Below, one piece after another: positions 44,247-54,962 of a stretch of 64,000 nucleotides of DNA. Source of the DNA: Isoetes taiwanensis (taxonomy: Eukaryota; Streptophyta; Lycopodiopsida; Isoetales; Isoetaceae). Positions within the stretch are counted from its first letter, which is position 1; every line of letters starts with the position of its first letter. The translations under genes and the position numbers were made by a program. The notes beneath the pieces are model-generated. The model was not told the origin of the DNA. It did no database searches and was given only the letters and a program-made list of their open reading frames with translations. The stretch lies in assembly GCA_021234155.1 (NCBI GenBank), contig JAJEKV010000124.1:1428001-1492000 (forward strand). The letters run 5' to 3'.

Positions 44247-45465
44247 ATGATCCGAACCAAACAGACCGCCCGAATCATAGTGCCTGAACATTACGTCAGT
44301 GCCCAGGAGCGGGCCGCCCAACAGAAGGCGAGACAGGCTCAGGAGCGAGCCAGGCAGGAACAGGGCTTATAAGCCAATCCAGATGCCTAAGAGGAGACCT
44401 GGGAGCATCAGGAGGAGGAGCGCCCCCAAAACACTGAGCAGCAAGAGGACCCTGGGAGCCAGAGCGAGCCAGGCCACGAAGAAGAGGGAGCTGAAGAGGA
44501 ACTGCAGAGGGAGGTGAAGGTTGGAGAAGAAGGATCTGAAAAGGAAAAGGAATGAAGAACAATTGGAGGGCAAGAAGACGAAGGAGGAGCGCAGGAGAGA
44601 AAAAGAGGAGAGCAGAAAGCAGAAGGAGGAGCATAGAAAGAAAAAGGAGGAGTGCAGGAAACGAAAGGAGGAGCGCCGGAAGAGAAAGCAGGACAGGGAG
44701 AAAGACCCCGAGTTGCCAAAGGAGACCCGACACAAGTTGAAGACGACGCCGGCAAAAGGAGTTGTCATACGGAAGCAGGAGCCCGACAAGCCGCCCTCCT
44801 CCTCTGACACTGAGTCAGATGAGGAGATAAGGGTCCCTATCCCAGCTGAAGGCTCGGGACCCTCGAATGCAGGTAACGAGGAGGAGGAGCCTACAACAGA
44901 GGTACCCCCATACCCAAGATGGCCTTCACCCAAGCACCCGGCAGCAGATAAGAAGAAGCCGAGGCCTGCGCGGGAGTCGTATGTACTCAAACACGAGCTT
45001 GAGTACAGGAAGAAGCTAAAAGAGTACAACCAGTACATGAAGATGTACGAGGAGTACTCGAAATACTACGAGGATCACAGGGTCGCATACGTAGAAGAAG
45101 GTAGGCCAACTAAGAAGGATACTTTGAAGCCGCCCCCGGAAAGACCAGCACCTCCAAGGAAGCCTATTAGGAGAAAGGCGGACTCGTATTTTGCCAGAGC
45201 TGCTCGGGAGATCCGGCACTTCCAGAGGAGCTATGGATTGCTGATCCCAAGAGCCGCTTTCGCGAGACTCACTCGCGAAATTTTGTAGGAATTCGACAAT
45301 ACCAAGAGAGTAACAGACGACATGTTACTCGCGCTACAGGAGGCGGCCGAGCAGAAGATAGTCCAGCATTTTGAAGACTCTGTGGCATGTGCCCTACATG
45401 CAAAAAGAGTAACATGCATGCCTAAGGATATGAAGCTGGCCAAATATATTAAGAAGGAAGACTAA
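44247..45465 (+). pseudogene. Histone H3-type protein with long charged linker, encoded in the LTR element
   Basis: ATG at 44247 opens MIRTKQTARI, matching the H3 tail ARTKQTARK over RTKQTAR (H3 residues 2-8, around Lys4). A Gln/Arg/Glu-rich linker follows, with TAA codons at about 44367 and 44385 and one frame change at 44500-44570, then a long Lys/Glu/Arg-rich part (44521 on) and Tyr-rich repeats (EYNQYMKMYEEYSKYYEDH). From about 45199 a complete H3 fold is present: AREIRHFQRSYGLLI (alpha-N), FARLTREIL (alpha-1), [40 protein letters not shown] (alpha-2 to L2), then [12 protein letters not shown]. One TAG (45286) replaces the usual Gln of REIAQDF. Loop 1 has canonical length, unlike CenH3. 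The intact protein would be about 400 residues against 136 for H3. The role is unknown. Confidence 0.88.
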
Positions 45466-45612
45466 TAGTCTATTGTAAATAATTTTTGTAAACACAAATT
45501 TATGTTTTTGCCATGTTAATATGTGAAATCATAGTTATCTAGGTTGTATTAATAACTTTTGCAATTAGAATCACCGAATTTGGAGCAAAACTCAGTGTTT
45601 TTGGCCCCACCC

Positions 45613-45675
45613 CTCACAGAGTTCGCCCAGACCAAATCCGCCATTCTCGGATTTGCTCCTCGCGCACTGTGTGAG
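45613..45675 (+). promoter_or_regulatory. Hairpin module, copy 3, upstream of the accessory gene
   Basis: CTCACAGAGTTCGCCCAGAC ... CGCGCACTGTGTGAG with the AAATCCG/CGGATTT inner arms. A TATA box follows at 45851. Confidence 0.85.
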
Positions 45676-45849
45676 TGGTCACACCATATTTGTCCTAATT
45701 TGTCATAACTTTCTCCAAATTAGATGAAATCTATTGCATTAAGATCTTTAGAATGCACTCTTTAACCTATTTGCCTATGAATTGCATAGCAGCATCTTAG
45801 AATCATAGGGATTCCCCAACTTTGAAAGTTCCCAAAATTAGGGTTTTGT

Positions 45850-45860
45850 CTATAAATAGG
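45850..45860 (+). promoter_or_regulatory. TATA box for the accessory gene
   Basis: CTATAAATAGG lies 120 bp before the ATG at 45970. It is a strong plant TATA consensus. Confidence 0.65.
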
Positions 45861-45969
45861 ACCATAACTCTCATTTGCACCCTACTCATTTGCTCCTCAC
45901 TCCAAGGCAATTTCCCAGCTCCCAAAGGCGCTTTCCCATCTGTTTGACATCCCCAGTTGCTCAAGCATC

Positions 45970-47481
45970 ATGGCATCCTCTGCATTTAGGCGATGGTACA
46001 GCGCCACAGCTCATGTGGCCGAGGCCGACATCAACTCCGTCTTTGCCATCTTCCAGAAGGAGGTTGATGTGGAGGATACCATCAATGCCACCCCTTTCTA
46101 CCAAGACATCATGACTGAGTTCCATGCTAAGATAGGACCTTCTCTAGTAGAGCTCCCACCTTGCATAGGATACTTTGCTCCAAGCATGGCCCTCAAGACA
46201 GCCCTGCAAGACATCCCCAACATAGATAAGTACCTAGAAAACAAGGCTAGCCGCTTGCCTAACTACATGTCCATATCTGTGAATAGGAGGAGATATTTTT
46301 CTTACACCGCAGCCGTAGCTATTTTCCTATCTCATCGAGCCCAAACCCAGATAGGATAGGAGAACCATTTGTGCAACCCTTAGACGCCGAACTTACGGCC
46401 ATGGCAGCAGCTGAAGAAGAGCAGATGCGCCTTGCATACGAGGAGGCAGAGGAAGAAGAAGAGGAAAGACGCGAGTCGGACACAGAAGACATCACCGACG
46501 TAGACCTGGTAGAAGAAAGGCAGCAAGCAGAGCAGCAGCTCCAGAGCTTTGAAGAAGGGCTGAGAGCCACAAGAACAGCCCCACCACTTGGGCAAGGCAT
46601 CACAAGCTTGACCCCAGTAATTATCCAAGGAGAGGCGTACTTAAGCCTCCACAACATCAAGAACCAGGGGCTATAGAATAGATGAACTTTTGCATCTCCT
46701 ACGGCAACAACCGGACCTTGATGATTTCATCGACTAGGAAACACAGGACTTTTCCATTAGCATAAGGGAAGCCTGGACATACACCGGCCAGACATCAACG
46801 GACATTGAAGCCTACATCGGCATCAGGCAGATGATGGCTGCGCAAGAGTTGCCCTCGGAATAGGAGTTCTTAGCAATTCAGGAGCGCATGGGAATCAAAG
46901 GGAAATCAACGACCGCGCTCCTACCCTGCACCTCGGCATCAGCCCCAGCACTAGTTGAAGGCAGCATCAACCTAGCATCTTCCATGTACCGTGATTACAG
47001 AGAGATGGTGGAAGTACCGGTTGATGAGTACTCCGGAAGACACAGAGCAGCATTCAGATCCGGCGAAGAGGCAGGGCATGACAAAGCCCTCAAGTTCTAC
47101 CTCGCCTTGCTCATTGATGGAAGGATAGCGGTTATACACCGCCAATTCAGCCCACGGGGTGAATAAGGAGTCTTTATGCTCATTGCTCTCTCAGGATTCG
47201 GAAGTCATGCTCGTATGGCCCCAAACATCGATCATGTCATCCTCGTCAAGAGAACAATAGCATTGAGCATGTTCGACTTCGTGGTCCCCTATAGACGACA
47301 TGGCAGATTGGCAGTTACTACAGCCTATACATCAGAGAGGAGGACTGAAGACTTGGTGACCGCGCTTCAAGGAGGCACGGCCACAAATATCCTGAGGAAC
47401 TTAGGGTGAACAATCGGCACGGCCCAAGTGAAGAAAATTTTGGAGGACAACTCGGATTACATGAAAAGATTCCAAGAATAG
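45970..47481 (+). pseudogene. Accessory protein of unknown function, about 500 residues, decayed
   Basis: ATG at 45970 starts ASSAFRRWYSATAHVAEADI. The frame is open to 46359, then continues after a frame change with LDAELTAMAAAEEEQMRLAY, an acidic coiled-coil-like stretch and QGITSLTPVIIQGEAYLSL. It returns to the first frame (ELLHLLRQQPDLDDFID) and runs through EAWTYTGQTSTDIEAYIGI, ALKFYLALLIDGRIAVIHRQ and MFDFVVPYRRHGRLAV to QVKKILEDNSDYMKRFQE. In-frame stops near 46735, 46861, 47164 and 47407 are each one C-to-T step from a Gln or Arg codon. No domain, signal peptide or membrane segment is recognisable. It shares promoter layout with the H3-like gene, so the two may act together. Confidence 0.6.
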
Positions 47482-47522
47482 AATTAAAAATGTTTTCAAT
47501 TTCCATGACTAATATCTTGAAT

Positions 47523-47532
47523 GTATAAATAG
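47523..47532 (+). promoter_or_regulatory. TATA-like box ahead of gag
   Basis: GTATAAATAG lies about 120 bp before the gag frame. No hairpin module precedes it. Confidence 0.35.
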
Positions 47533-47639
47533 TATTATATCCATGAATATAAACAATGATCTTAATTATGTTTTCTTGACATATAATTGCCCCCATAATT
47601 GAATCATCAAACTAACCAGTGCAACAACCGAAACAAGGA

Positions 47640-48648
47640 ACTAATCATCAGAGTTCAATCTAATATGCAGCTAGAGTACCTAGGAACATTGAGGAACAAG
47701 GACAACATGAGCAAGAGCGCACTCCACCAAGGCAATTCCGACCAAGAAATCTGTACCAAGAGTTTGATGCACCAACACCAGAAGAGGAGCTATCCCAGAT
47801 TAAGTCAAACATTCATGAGATAAGAGCATTGCTGGCAGGAGCAGCAACAGGAGGACAGGACCAGAATGTGCAACTGCCAGAAACCCCAGCCGGCCGAACA
47901 GTTCAGCCAAGGAAGAGAAGCCGGAGAAGGAGATCACCTAGCACGGAGTCCTCCGACTCTAGTTCAGACTCTGATTCCGGATCGGAAGAGCAGGAGGAAG
48001 AGAGACATGATCGCCGGGAGGGTCCAAACCGTGATAGGGGCAGGACAGAATCTGACTATCAGAAGAAGGTCGACTTGGCGCTCAGCAATGTATGGAAAGC
48101 GAGAAAGCTGGAGCAATTTTTTAGGGGATAGCAGGTCCGGAATGGAAGCAAAAACATGGTTGGACGAAATGAGGGAGTATGGAAATGCCTATGGCATGAA
48201 GGACAAGGACAAAGGCAGAGCGACAGCCAACCTGAAGGGGGCAGCCAGGATTTGGTGGAAAGGCTACGCCAAAGCACATGGACTAAGCAGGGACAGTTGC
48301 AGGTTCAAGAAGTTTGCTAGGGCATTCAAGTGTCATTATGTGCCAAGAGAACACAAGTGTCACATGATGCAGCAGTTTTACAGGTTGCAGCAGGGCAATA
48401 AATCAGTTCAGAAGTACACGGAAGAATTCATGAGACTAAGGCTCTATGTGCCGAAGTTGAGTGAAAGGCACGTAGTAGAGGGTTACATTGAAGGATTGAA
48501 CGAGGAGATCCAGAAGCTAGTAAGAGCAATAAACCCTAGGACGGTGTCAGAAGCAGAATCCAAAGCAGTCAGCCTGCAAGGAAACATGGAGTCCACGCAT
48601 ATTGCCCTATCTTTACCAAATGAAATCAGCACCTCTCTCTGGATATGA
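47640..48648 (+). pseudogene. gag: Gag (retrotransposon gag domain), truncated
   Basis: The frame before 48120 gives FDAPTPEEELSQIKSNIHEI, then a basic and Ser/Asp-rich linker (RKRSRRRRSPSTESSDSSSD), then KKVDLALSNVWKARKLEQFF. After a one-base shift in a T run at about 48117 the domain continues: KTWLDEMREYGNAYGMKDKD, AARIWWKGYAKAHG, FARAFKCHYVPREHKCHMMQ, FYRLQQGNKSVQKYTEEFMR, GYIEGLNEEIQKLVRAINPR. This is the Gypsy/caulimovirus-type retrotrans_gag pattern (W..F...Y.P, L.QG..SV.eYt.eF, GL...I). No CCHC zinc knuckle follows, because the element ends at about 48648. Confidence 0.85.
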
Positions 48649-48939
48649 GTCATCACAATTAGCTGGAATAAGGATTCATGTTGGTGGAAGAATATGGTGT
48701 CTACATGCATTATAGCCCACATATGGACGTTAGTAGAATGTCCTTGTGCAACTTCCAAGTGTCATGAGCGACACTCATCTTAACATTGTAAATGTCGTGC
48801 ATCGGGAGCATGCCATCCCTAGCCAAACTCTCCGACCCTTTCATGAAATATTTCAGGCTCCAATACTCTTCATGCATGTACATGACACTATGAGGTGTGT
48901 GATATAGCACCATCTTCTGTCGAATCTAGTCCCCTTTCT
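48649..48939. other. Junction segment, no gene seen
   Basis: Short unique-looking DNA between the gag end and the LINE tail. Minus-strand frames here run into antisense gag and are not genes. Confidence 0.4.
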
Positions 48940-51480
48940 ACTGTGATAGAATAGAATAGAATGGATTTTTTATCATCCACGGAGACCAACCGGCCTTTGG
49001 GACCCAAACAAAAAGAGAGCAACAAGCGTATACTGTCACGATGAAAAAACCCCCGCCCCGAAGGGTTTTCGAACCTTAGCAGTAATAAGTATACTGGTAC
49101 ACTGTACAATTGTATAGGACAGTTCAATGCTATCCCGGAGGACACAATTGAGTCCGTGCATCCATACCCTCCTGGAGGTATGACCCCAACAAGCCCATTG
49201 ATGACGTATTCAATACCTCATGCAACGGCTGGCCAGGCACTAGTAATCGAACATACCGTGCTCGGATATGGGTAAATGCTGGGCAGATCTGAAGGGCATG
49301 ACATTCATCTTCAATGGCGCCCTAGTGGCAACACTAGCAAAGCCTGTCCTCCCGTGCTTCCCGAGCCCAATGTCTTGTCTCAATGCAGAGACGGTGTGCA
49401 CCCGTGTGAATGGAAGCTATAAGTCTGCGCTTCTTCATGGACAAATGGGTGTACAAGTACTGGTGTGGGCCTCTCGTGAGCCTGCTGATAGTGTGCCAGC
49501 TTAACGTGCATCAGAGCATCTACATCCCAGAGCTTACGAAGAAAAGTAGCATCTAAGTACAGCTTAAGTGCCTTGTGATCCTTTTTTGTCCGTACCTGTA
49601 CGCATCTGTTTGCCTGTACATCCAACGTGAGAACTATTGAGCTTCTTGTCCTTCCAACAGGCTTTGAGGGATTGGGGATTCATCGCTATGGCCAAAGCAA
49701 AGTTGGGCAAACGTGTATCACCCATAGCGACCACCTTCTGGAAGTAAATAATATGGCGCTCCAATGCAGCCCGTTGAAGGGGTAAAAAACCTGTCTCCTG
49801 GAGTAGGATCTGGTATGGAACTGTGGACATTACCCTAAGGGCCCGTGCCAAGAAGGCTTTCTGCACCTATTTGAGGTCATTCCAGGTGTTGAGAGATATC
49901 ACCGGACCCCACACTTCTGCCCCATATAAGAGGACTGGCTCGACCAAGGCCTGAAATAAGTGTGACTGGTGGCCCTAGGCATACAACTCTACTTTGTCGC
50001 TGTTGTTCTGCATGGCATATAGTGCGCTCGAACCCGTCGTGACCCGCAACCTGATGGCAACATCCCAGTGGGCGGTAGCAGAGAACTCAATCCCCAAGTA
50101 TTTGTAGGTTGGAGCCACCTACATCTTGTCCCTGGTAAGTGAATGAGGGAAGCCTTGGCTGACGGATGACGAAACTAACAACACCTTAGTTTTGGCCAAG
50201 TTAACTCGCATGCCAGTGAATCGGCAAACAGTGTCAAGAGCATCCAGGTGATGTTGCATGTCCTGTAGAGTAAAGGCCAGCAGGTTGACATCGTCAGCAT
50301 ATATGAGTTGTGGGATTGTGTGATGCATGAGATGGGCGCCCGCACCTCCGTGCTCAGAAAGTCAATCTTCTAGCTGGTCAATGTATAGGCCAAAGAGTTG
50401 GGGGAGAGGGGGCAACCCTGACGTACTCCAATACTACTGATTACCGGCTATCTTGATGATGTGATACGGCCTGAGCATGCCTCGTGTAGCCTGTACATTG
50501 CATTCTGCAAGTCAAGGGGCGTCCCCCAGCTGCCGCAATCTGTCCCATAACTTGTCTTGGGGCACTATGTCAAAAGCTTTTGCAAATCTATGAAACAACA
50601 GTAGAGGTTCTGTCGGCGATTCCTGCTATCCTCAATCAGGGTGCGCAGATTGAAGATATGATCAATGGTGGAATGCCTACCAATAGTTTTGCAAAGAGAG
50701 AGCTGACCATAATAATATGATAGTTGGATGGGCATTGAGGATCCCCTGCCTTGTATATGGGCACAACTCTACTAGTAGTCCACTGCAGAGGGAAGCCTTC
50801 TTGCAGTGTTTTATTGAATAATGCCGTGAGGACAGGCACCAGCGGAGGCCCAGCCCATTTCAGAAGTTTCGCCTGCATGCCATCTAAATCTGTTGCCTTC
50901 CCATTAGCTAGGCATTGCAGGCCCCTGATGACATCCCCCTCTGTGATAACCAGAGCCATGCCCATCTGAGGAGGGAATGGGGCCCAGCCCCCGAGCAGGT
51001 CGTAAAACTGTTACAAGTACTATACCCATTGCTCCGAGGTGATGTTCCTTGTGGGCTGTACAGCCTTGCTTAATACCTTTCTCCAGAATGTCTTGGGATG
51101 CCGATCCAGGAGACGGAACATCTATTGCTGATGCTCTGCGAGGTACCTGGCTTTCTTGTTCTTGAGGAAGGAGTGGTATTGTCTGATGGCATGTGGGCGG
51201 GCAGTGGGATCAGTGACTTGCCGGAGTTCCCGTTTGAGCTCCCGACACTCATCATCGAACCATCTATTGCGGGGGAAGGTGGCAGCGCCCGAGGTTCTCT
51301 GTGAGTGGCCTCTCCCAAAACATATTTCAGCAGCTGTCAGAAGCAGGTGATTCAGCTGAACAGATTGCTGCTGAAGCGTAGGGAGTTGCAGTAGTCCCGC
51401 TAGATCATGCTCAAGCATCTAGGCATAGGCCCCTGCACGGTTGTAGTCCAGGCGCAGCTGGGGCACCTGGGAACCATAGG
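48940..51480 (-). mobile_element. LINE retrotransposon copy 2, 5'-truncated
   Basis: Read on the minus strand. The 3' end is marked by the GGGTCCCAAAGGCCGGTTGG block and a short (ATTCT)n tail (48945-48962). Coding fragments are FPRNRWFDDECRELKRELRQ (linker, about 51240), LANGKATDLDGMQAKLLKWA and RVVPIYKAGDP (RT fingers, 50640-50965), YADDVNLLAF (catalytic palm, about 50270-50305) and TVPYQILLQETGFLP (C-terminal region, about 49800). Order and motifs match the LINE at 5.1-8.9 kb. The 5' end stops inside the linker (about 51480), so the endonuclease is missing, the usual result of incomplete reverse transcription. Several stops and frame shifts are present. Confidence 0.85.
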
Positions 51481-51486
51481 GCAAAC

Positions 51487-52056
51487 CTAAATCTCAAACC
51501 CTTCTGTGAATGCTCGATCATGGGATACTATATCTCTATTGTTTACATGATTGAACCAGTAATATGTTATCTTCACGCACTGTGGCAAAAGATACAATTG
51601 CCTAATTGTAAAATGGCAGAGGAAGTGGTCATACCCTCTTTCCTCTCGACCCTTTTCCTCCTTGTACCTGGAGGAAATGGTCTCGTTGCCACTACATAAC
51701 CCACAAGTTGCATCTGCACTCCGCAATCTACACTAAATACAAAGGGCAAATTGCAAGGATCTTCGAGCATATAGAACTCTACCTCTTCATCATCAAATAA
51801 GAATCCTTCTTGGTCATGCAAGCTACCGCTAAGTTTGAGGGCTTCTGCAGAAAATGCATGGGGCATCTCCAAACAACTGCATCCCTTGGACGAAGTCAAC
51901 TATTCGGCTACTTGGAATTGAGATCATCACAATCATTTTCTCCCCTCCGGGTACTGAATGCTCTTTGATGGTCCATAAAACTTTGGTGTGATTGAAAATT
52001 CCTTCTGGAGGCTCGATGACGTGTATGCGTACATTAAAGTACAATTTTACAAGCAA
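51487..52056 (-). other. Unrecognised minus-strand coding-like frames
   Basis: 52056-51829 reads LVKLYFNVRIHVIEPPEGIF and GEKMIVMISIPSSRIVDFVQ. A second frame (51899-51573) continues EALKLSGSLHDQEGFLFDDE and PCNLPFVFSVDCGVQMQLVG. They fit as one gene with a frame change near 51840, but I recognise no family. Confidence 0.35.
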
Positions 52057-53500
52057 ACATGTAAGAATTGTTTAAGGACTAGATACCATACATGCTCTCT
52101 TTTTTGCACCTTCAAGTCCATTGGCGCAATCGCTTGTCCGCCAGAGGGAGGAGAATAAGGAACGGAGAATGACATAGAGAGGAGAGATGGAATACACAAT
52201 AATTGTGATTGGGATTCAATAATTGAGATAAGTTGTCAGATTGGGAGGATAGGGTCCTATCTATGACAATGATAGAACCTGTGGCCTCCACATTCCCGAC
52301 CTCGAGTCAGGGTAACTAACAGATTTCCAAATCCGAAATTGGAATGCTTGTCAGAAACTATGTGTACAAAGTTTGTATAAATGACCTATGGTGAGGATAT
52401 GGCCCCCTTATTTATATGCCGGCTGGGATTGAACTGCCCGTTTGCTAACCCTTACTTTGTGGGGATCCCATATTTTGGCAACATATTTCTCGTAATTCAT
52501 TCCTTACTTTCCACTATGGATTAAATTTTAGAGGATGTTAATCAGATCTAATGGTCGAATTTTAAAGAACGTTAGTTAGATCTAATAATGTTCACCTGAA
52601 TCATTCGGAATGCAATACCATCGTGGTGGGTAAGTAGGGCCATTATTGGGTACATGGACCGCATCTCTGGGCAAAGTGACCCCTGGAAACGCCACATTAT
52701 AGATCCCGAAAAATGACTACACAATTGGATTTTAGAAATAGGAAAAAATGAGGAACCCAGTAGATGAAAAAATTATAGATCTTGGACGAAGACTTCACAT
52801 TGTGGATCCCAAAGCCTGAGATTCAGTTGTGGATCTTGGGCTAGGGGATACCTTCGGTGATGTTAGAAACTGGTGTCTCCCACTGGGGGTTCTTGGACGT
52901 CAATGTTGCAGGTGGGGATCCCGGGCTGGAGGATATCACCCGGTGATATCAGGAGCTCGTATTATCCAATGTGTGTTCCTGGACCTCGATATTGCAGATG
53001 GGGATCCCGACTACCGATATCTCCAGTGGGATATCAGCTTTTTGCTTCCTGAATGGGGATCTCGATTCTCGGCATGAACACACGATCCCAAAGTGGAGAG
53101 TCAGAATCGATGGTTCTGATGCACCAGCCCTGTTTGACAACATGGATTGACTGCACTAACGCATCTCAGTATGGAAGAACAGGAGGAAGGAAATGGGCTC
53201 TGTAGGGGATAGGCGAGGGATCCCGGAGCTGGGATTTTCTCTGGGCTGGGGTAAAGCTATCTTGACCTACAATTGAGGGATACAAATGAACACATACATT
53301 TTTCCAATCCACTTTTTATAACAAATATGGCTATCATAGAATCAAAATGCTTTGAAAAACACCTTTCCGTTTATATCACCCTTATAGGATAACAATTATT
53401 TCATGACATGTTTAATAACCATAAACTTCAATTGCACCCTCAGGAGAACGGTTGCTGAACTAGTAGAACAATTGTTCAGAAGTCGGATATAATAAGCCAG
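52057..53500. repeat. Mostly non-coding; imperfect 88-bp tandem repeat at 52837-53011
   Basis: GGCTAGGGGATACC ... GTTGCAGGTGGGGATCCCG (52837-52923) is followed by GGCTGGAGGATATCACC ... TTGCAGATGGGGATCCCG. The rest has no gene I can support. Confidence 0.5.
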
Positions 53501-53507
53501 AAATTAG

Positions 53508-54955
53508 AAGTTCTCCTGGACCGATCTAGGAATCTTTTGGGCCTTCCCGAAGAAAGGCCACTGAACGGAGGATCCAACGGTCGGATAGGGGAACCGGGCT
53601 CCGGGAGGGTGCTCATTAGCGTGCGGCCTCCCGGGGGAGCGCTGCCAGGAAGGTCTGCCTCGGGAACTTTTTTGGATCCCGCCTCCTGGGGTCCGGACTC
53701 TCCCCTCTTGTGAGGGAGCCCTGCAAGGTCCTGGCCTCGTTTGACTTGGGGAAGGGTGCCAGCTCGGTTGCCCCGCAACGGGCTGCCCCGACCATTCTAA
53801 TGCTAACCCTTTGACCTAGACCTTATCCGAAAATTCCAAAAATTGGGCCGTGTGCTGGAAATGAATTAGAGATCCAGCTGGCAAAAAATCAGAATTTATT
53901 TTCATGCAATGCATTAATTACGAATTTATGAGTGTCTTGCCACTGCAAAAGTGCCCCCCGACTTCTAATTGCCACATTGGGAGGAGGACAGGCCCAAACT
54001 CTGTTCCGTCAGTTCCCCTTACTCCGCGTTCTTGGCACAGCTTCTCGGCCACGTCCCAACTGCAACAGACCAAGACTCGGTCCCCGAAACGCGAACCCTT
54101 CTAGAGCCTGGCAACCCACATGGTTTACGTTTCGGAGGCTCTCTCCGTGTCAGATTCAGCCGAGACCTTGTGACGTGTCTTGACGTGGAGTGGGGGTGTT
54201 GACGCCAGAGCACGGACCCTAAAATCCCCCCGAAGCTGCTTGCCCCCAATTTCCTCTCCCCAAGGCCCTGGGGACGGATGGGTGACCTCCCCTCTCCGGA
54301 ACCGCGATTTGGCTCTGCCAATGGACTCAGAACGTCGACATTGCCCTGGGAACCAAGTTCCGTGGCGAGAAGACCACCCGACCTCCAAGAAGCGCCAAAG
54401 TAGCTCATGTCACGGACACTCGTAGTCAATTAGCCTAGGATGCGGATGCCGGATACTATCGTGGAGGGCGTGAGTATTTCTTTCTTTTGCAAAACCGACC
54501 TTGTAACTTGCTCCCTAGGTTAATTTCGCCATTCTGGACGACTTGGCGAGGTCGATTTGCCATTCCGGAGCCTCCCCGATGCCCGAACGACAAAACACTG
54601 CAATTTCTACAAGGCCGACCTCAGGACGCTCCACGGTTTGACAAGTTCTCCCAGACCGATCTAGGAACCTTTTGGGCCTTCCCGAAGAAGGGCCCCTGAA
54701 CGGAGGATCCAACGGTCGGATAGGGGAACCGGGCTCCAGGAGGGTGCTCATTAGCGTGCGGCCCTCCGGGGGAGCGCTGCCAGGAAGGTCTGCCTCGGGA
54801 ACTTTTTTGGATCCCGCCTCCTGGGGTCCGGACTCTCCCCTCTTGTGAGGGAGCCCTGCAAGGTCCTGGCCTCGTTTGACTTGGGGAAGGGTGCCAGCTC
54901 GGTTGCCCCGCAACGGTTTGCCCCGACCGTTCTAATGCTAACCCTTTGACCGTTC
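53508..54955. repeat. Direct repeats of about 310 bp (53508-53815 and 54642-54955) around an 825-bp core
   Basis: Each copy runs from AAGTTCTCC-GACCGATCTAGG to ATGCTAACCCTTTGACC, with about 96-97% identity. The core (53816-54641) is unrelated and GC-rich, with no supported ORF. The layout resembles a tiny LTR element (TRIM), but the repeats lack TG...CA ends and no primer-binding site was found, so a segmental duplication is equally likely. Confidence 0.75.
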
Positions 54956-54962
54956 TAATGCG

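Larger units (their letters stand above)
41921..48648 (+). mobile_element. Gypsy-like LTR retrotransposon with two accessory genes, truncated
   Basis: Order: 5' LTR (41921-43528), PBS (43530), hairpin modules, histone H3-like gene, hairpin module, unknown gene, gag, then an abrupt end at about 48648 with no protease, reverse transcriptase, integrase, polypurine tract or 3' LTR in the window. All recognised parts are on the plus strand. The 3' loss is probably linked to insertion or rearrangement next to the minus-strand LINE at 48.9 kb. Every reading frame carries stops, so this is an old copy. Confidence 0.8.

Noticed and set aside
44247-44280. RTKQTAR as a chance seven-residue match to H3
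   Set aside because: A complete H3 fold lies further along the same strand and gene, so coincidence is unlikely; moved to findings.
44367-45038. Long minus-strand open frame (223 codons, Leu/Ser/Phe-rich)
   Set aside because: It is antisense to the Lys/Glu-rich linker of the H3-like gene; its composition is the complement of GAG/AAG repeats.
46319-46660. Ser/Leu-rich minus-strand frame
   Set aside because: Antisense to the acidic segment of the accessory gene; a shadow.
51685-51710. CACTACATAACC as the left end of the CACTA element ending at 56470
   Set aside because: It lacks the following AAAATG and the ACGTCGTT repeats, and its flank does not give the TGA duplication.
53508-54955. Direct repeats as a normal LTR retrotransposon
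   Set aside because: No TG...CA ends, no primer-binding site, no polypurine tract and no gag or pol in the 825-bp core.
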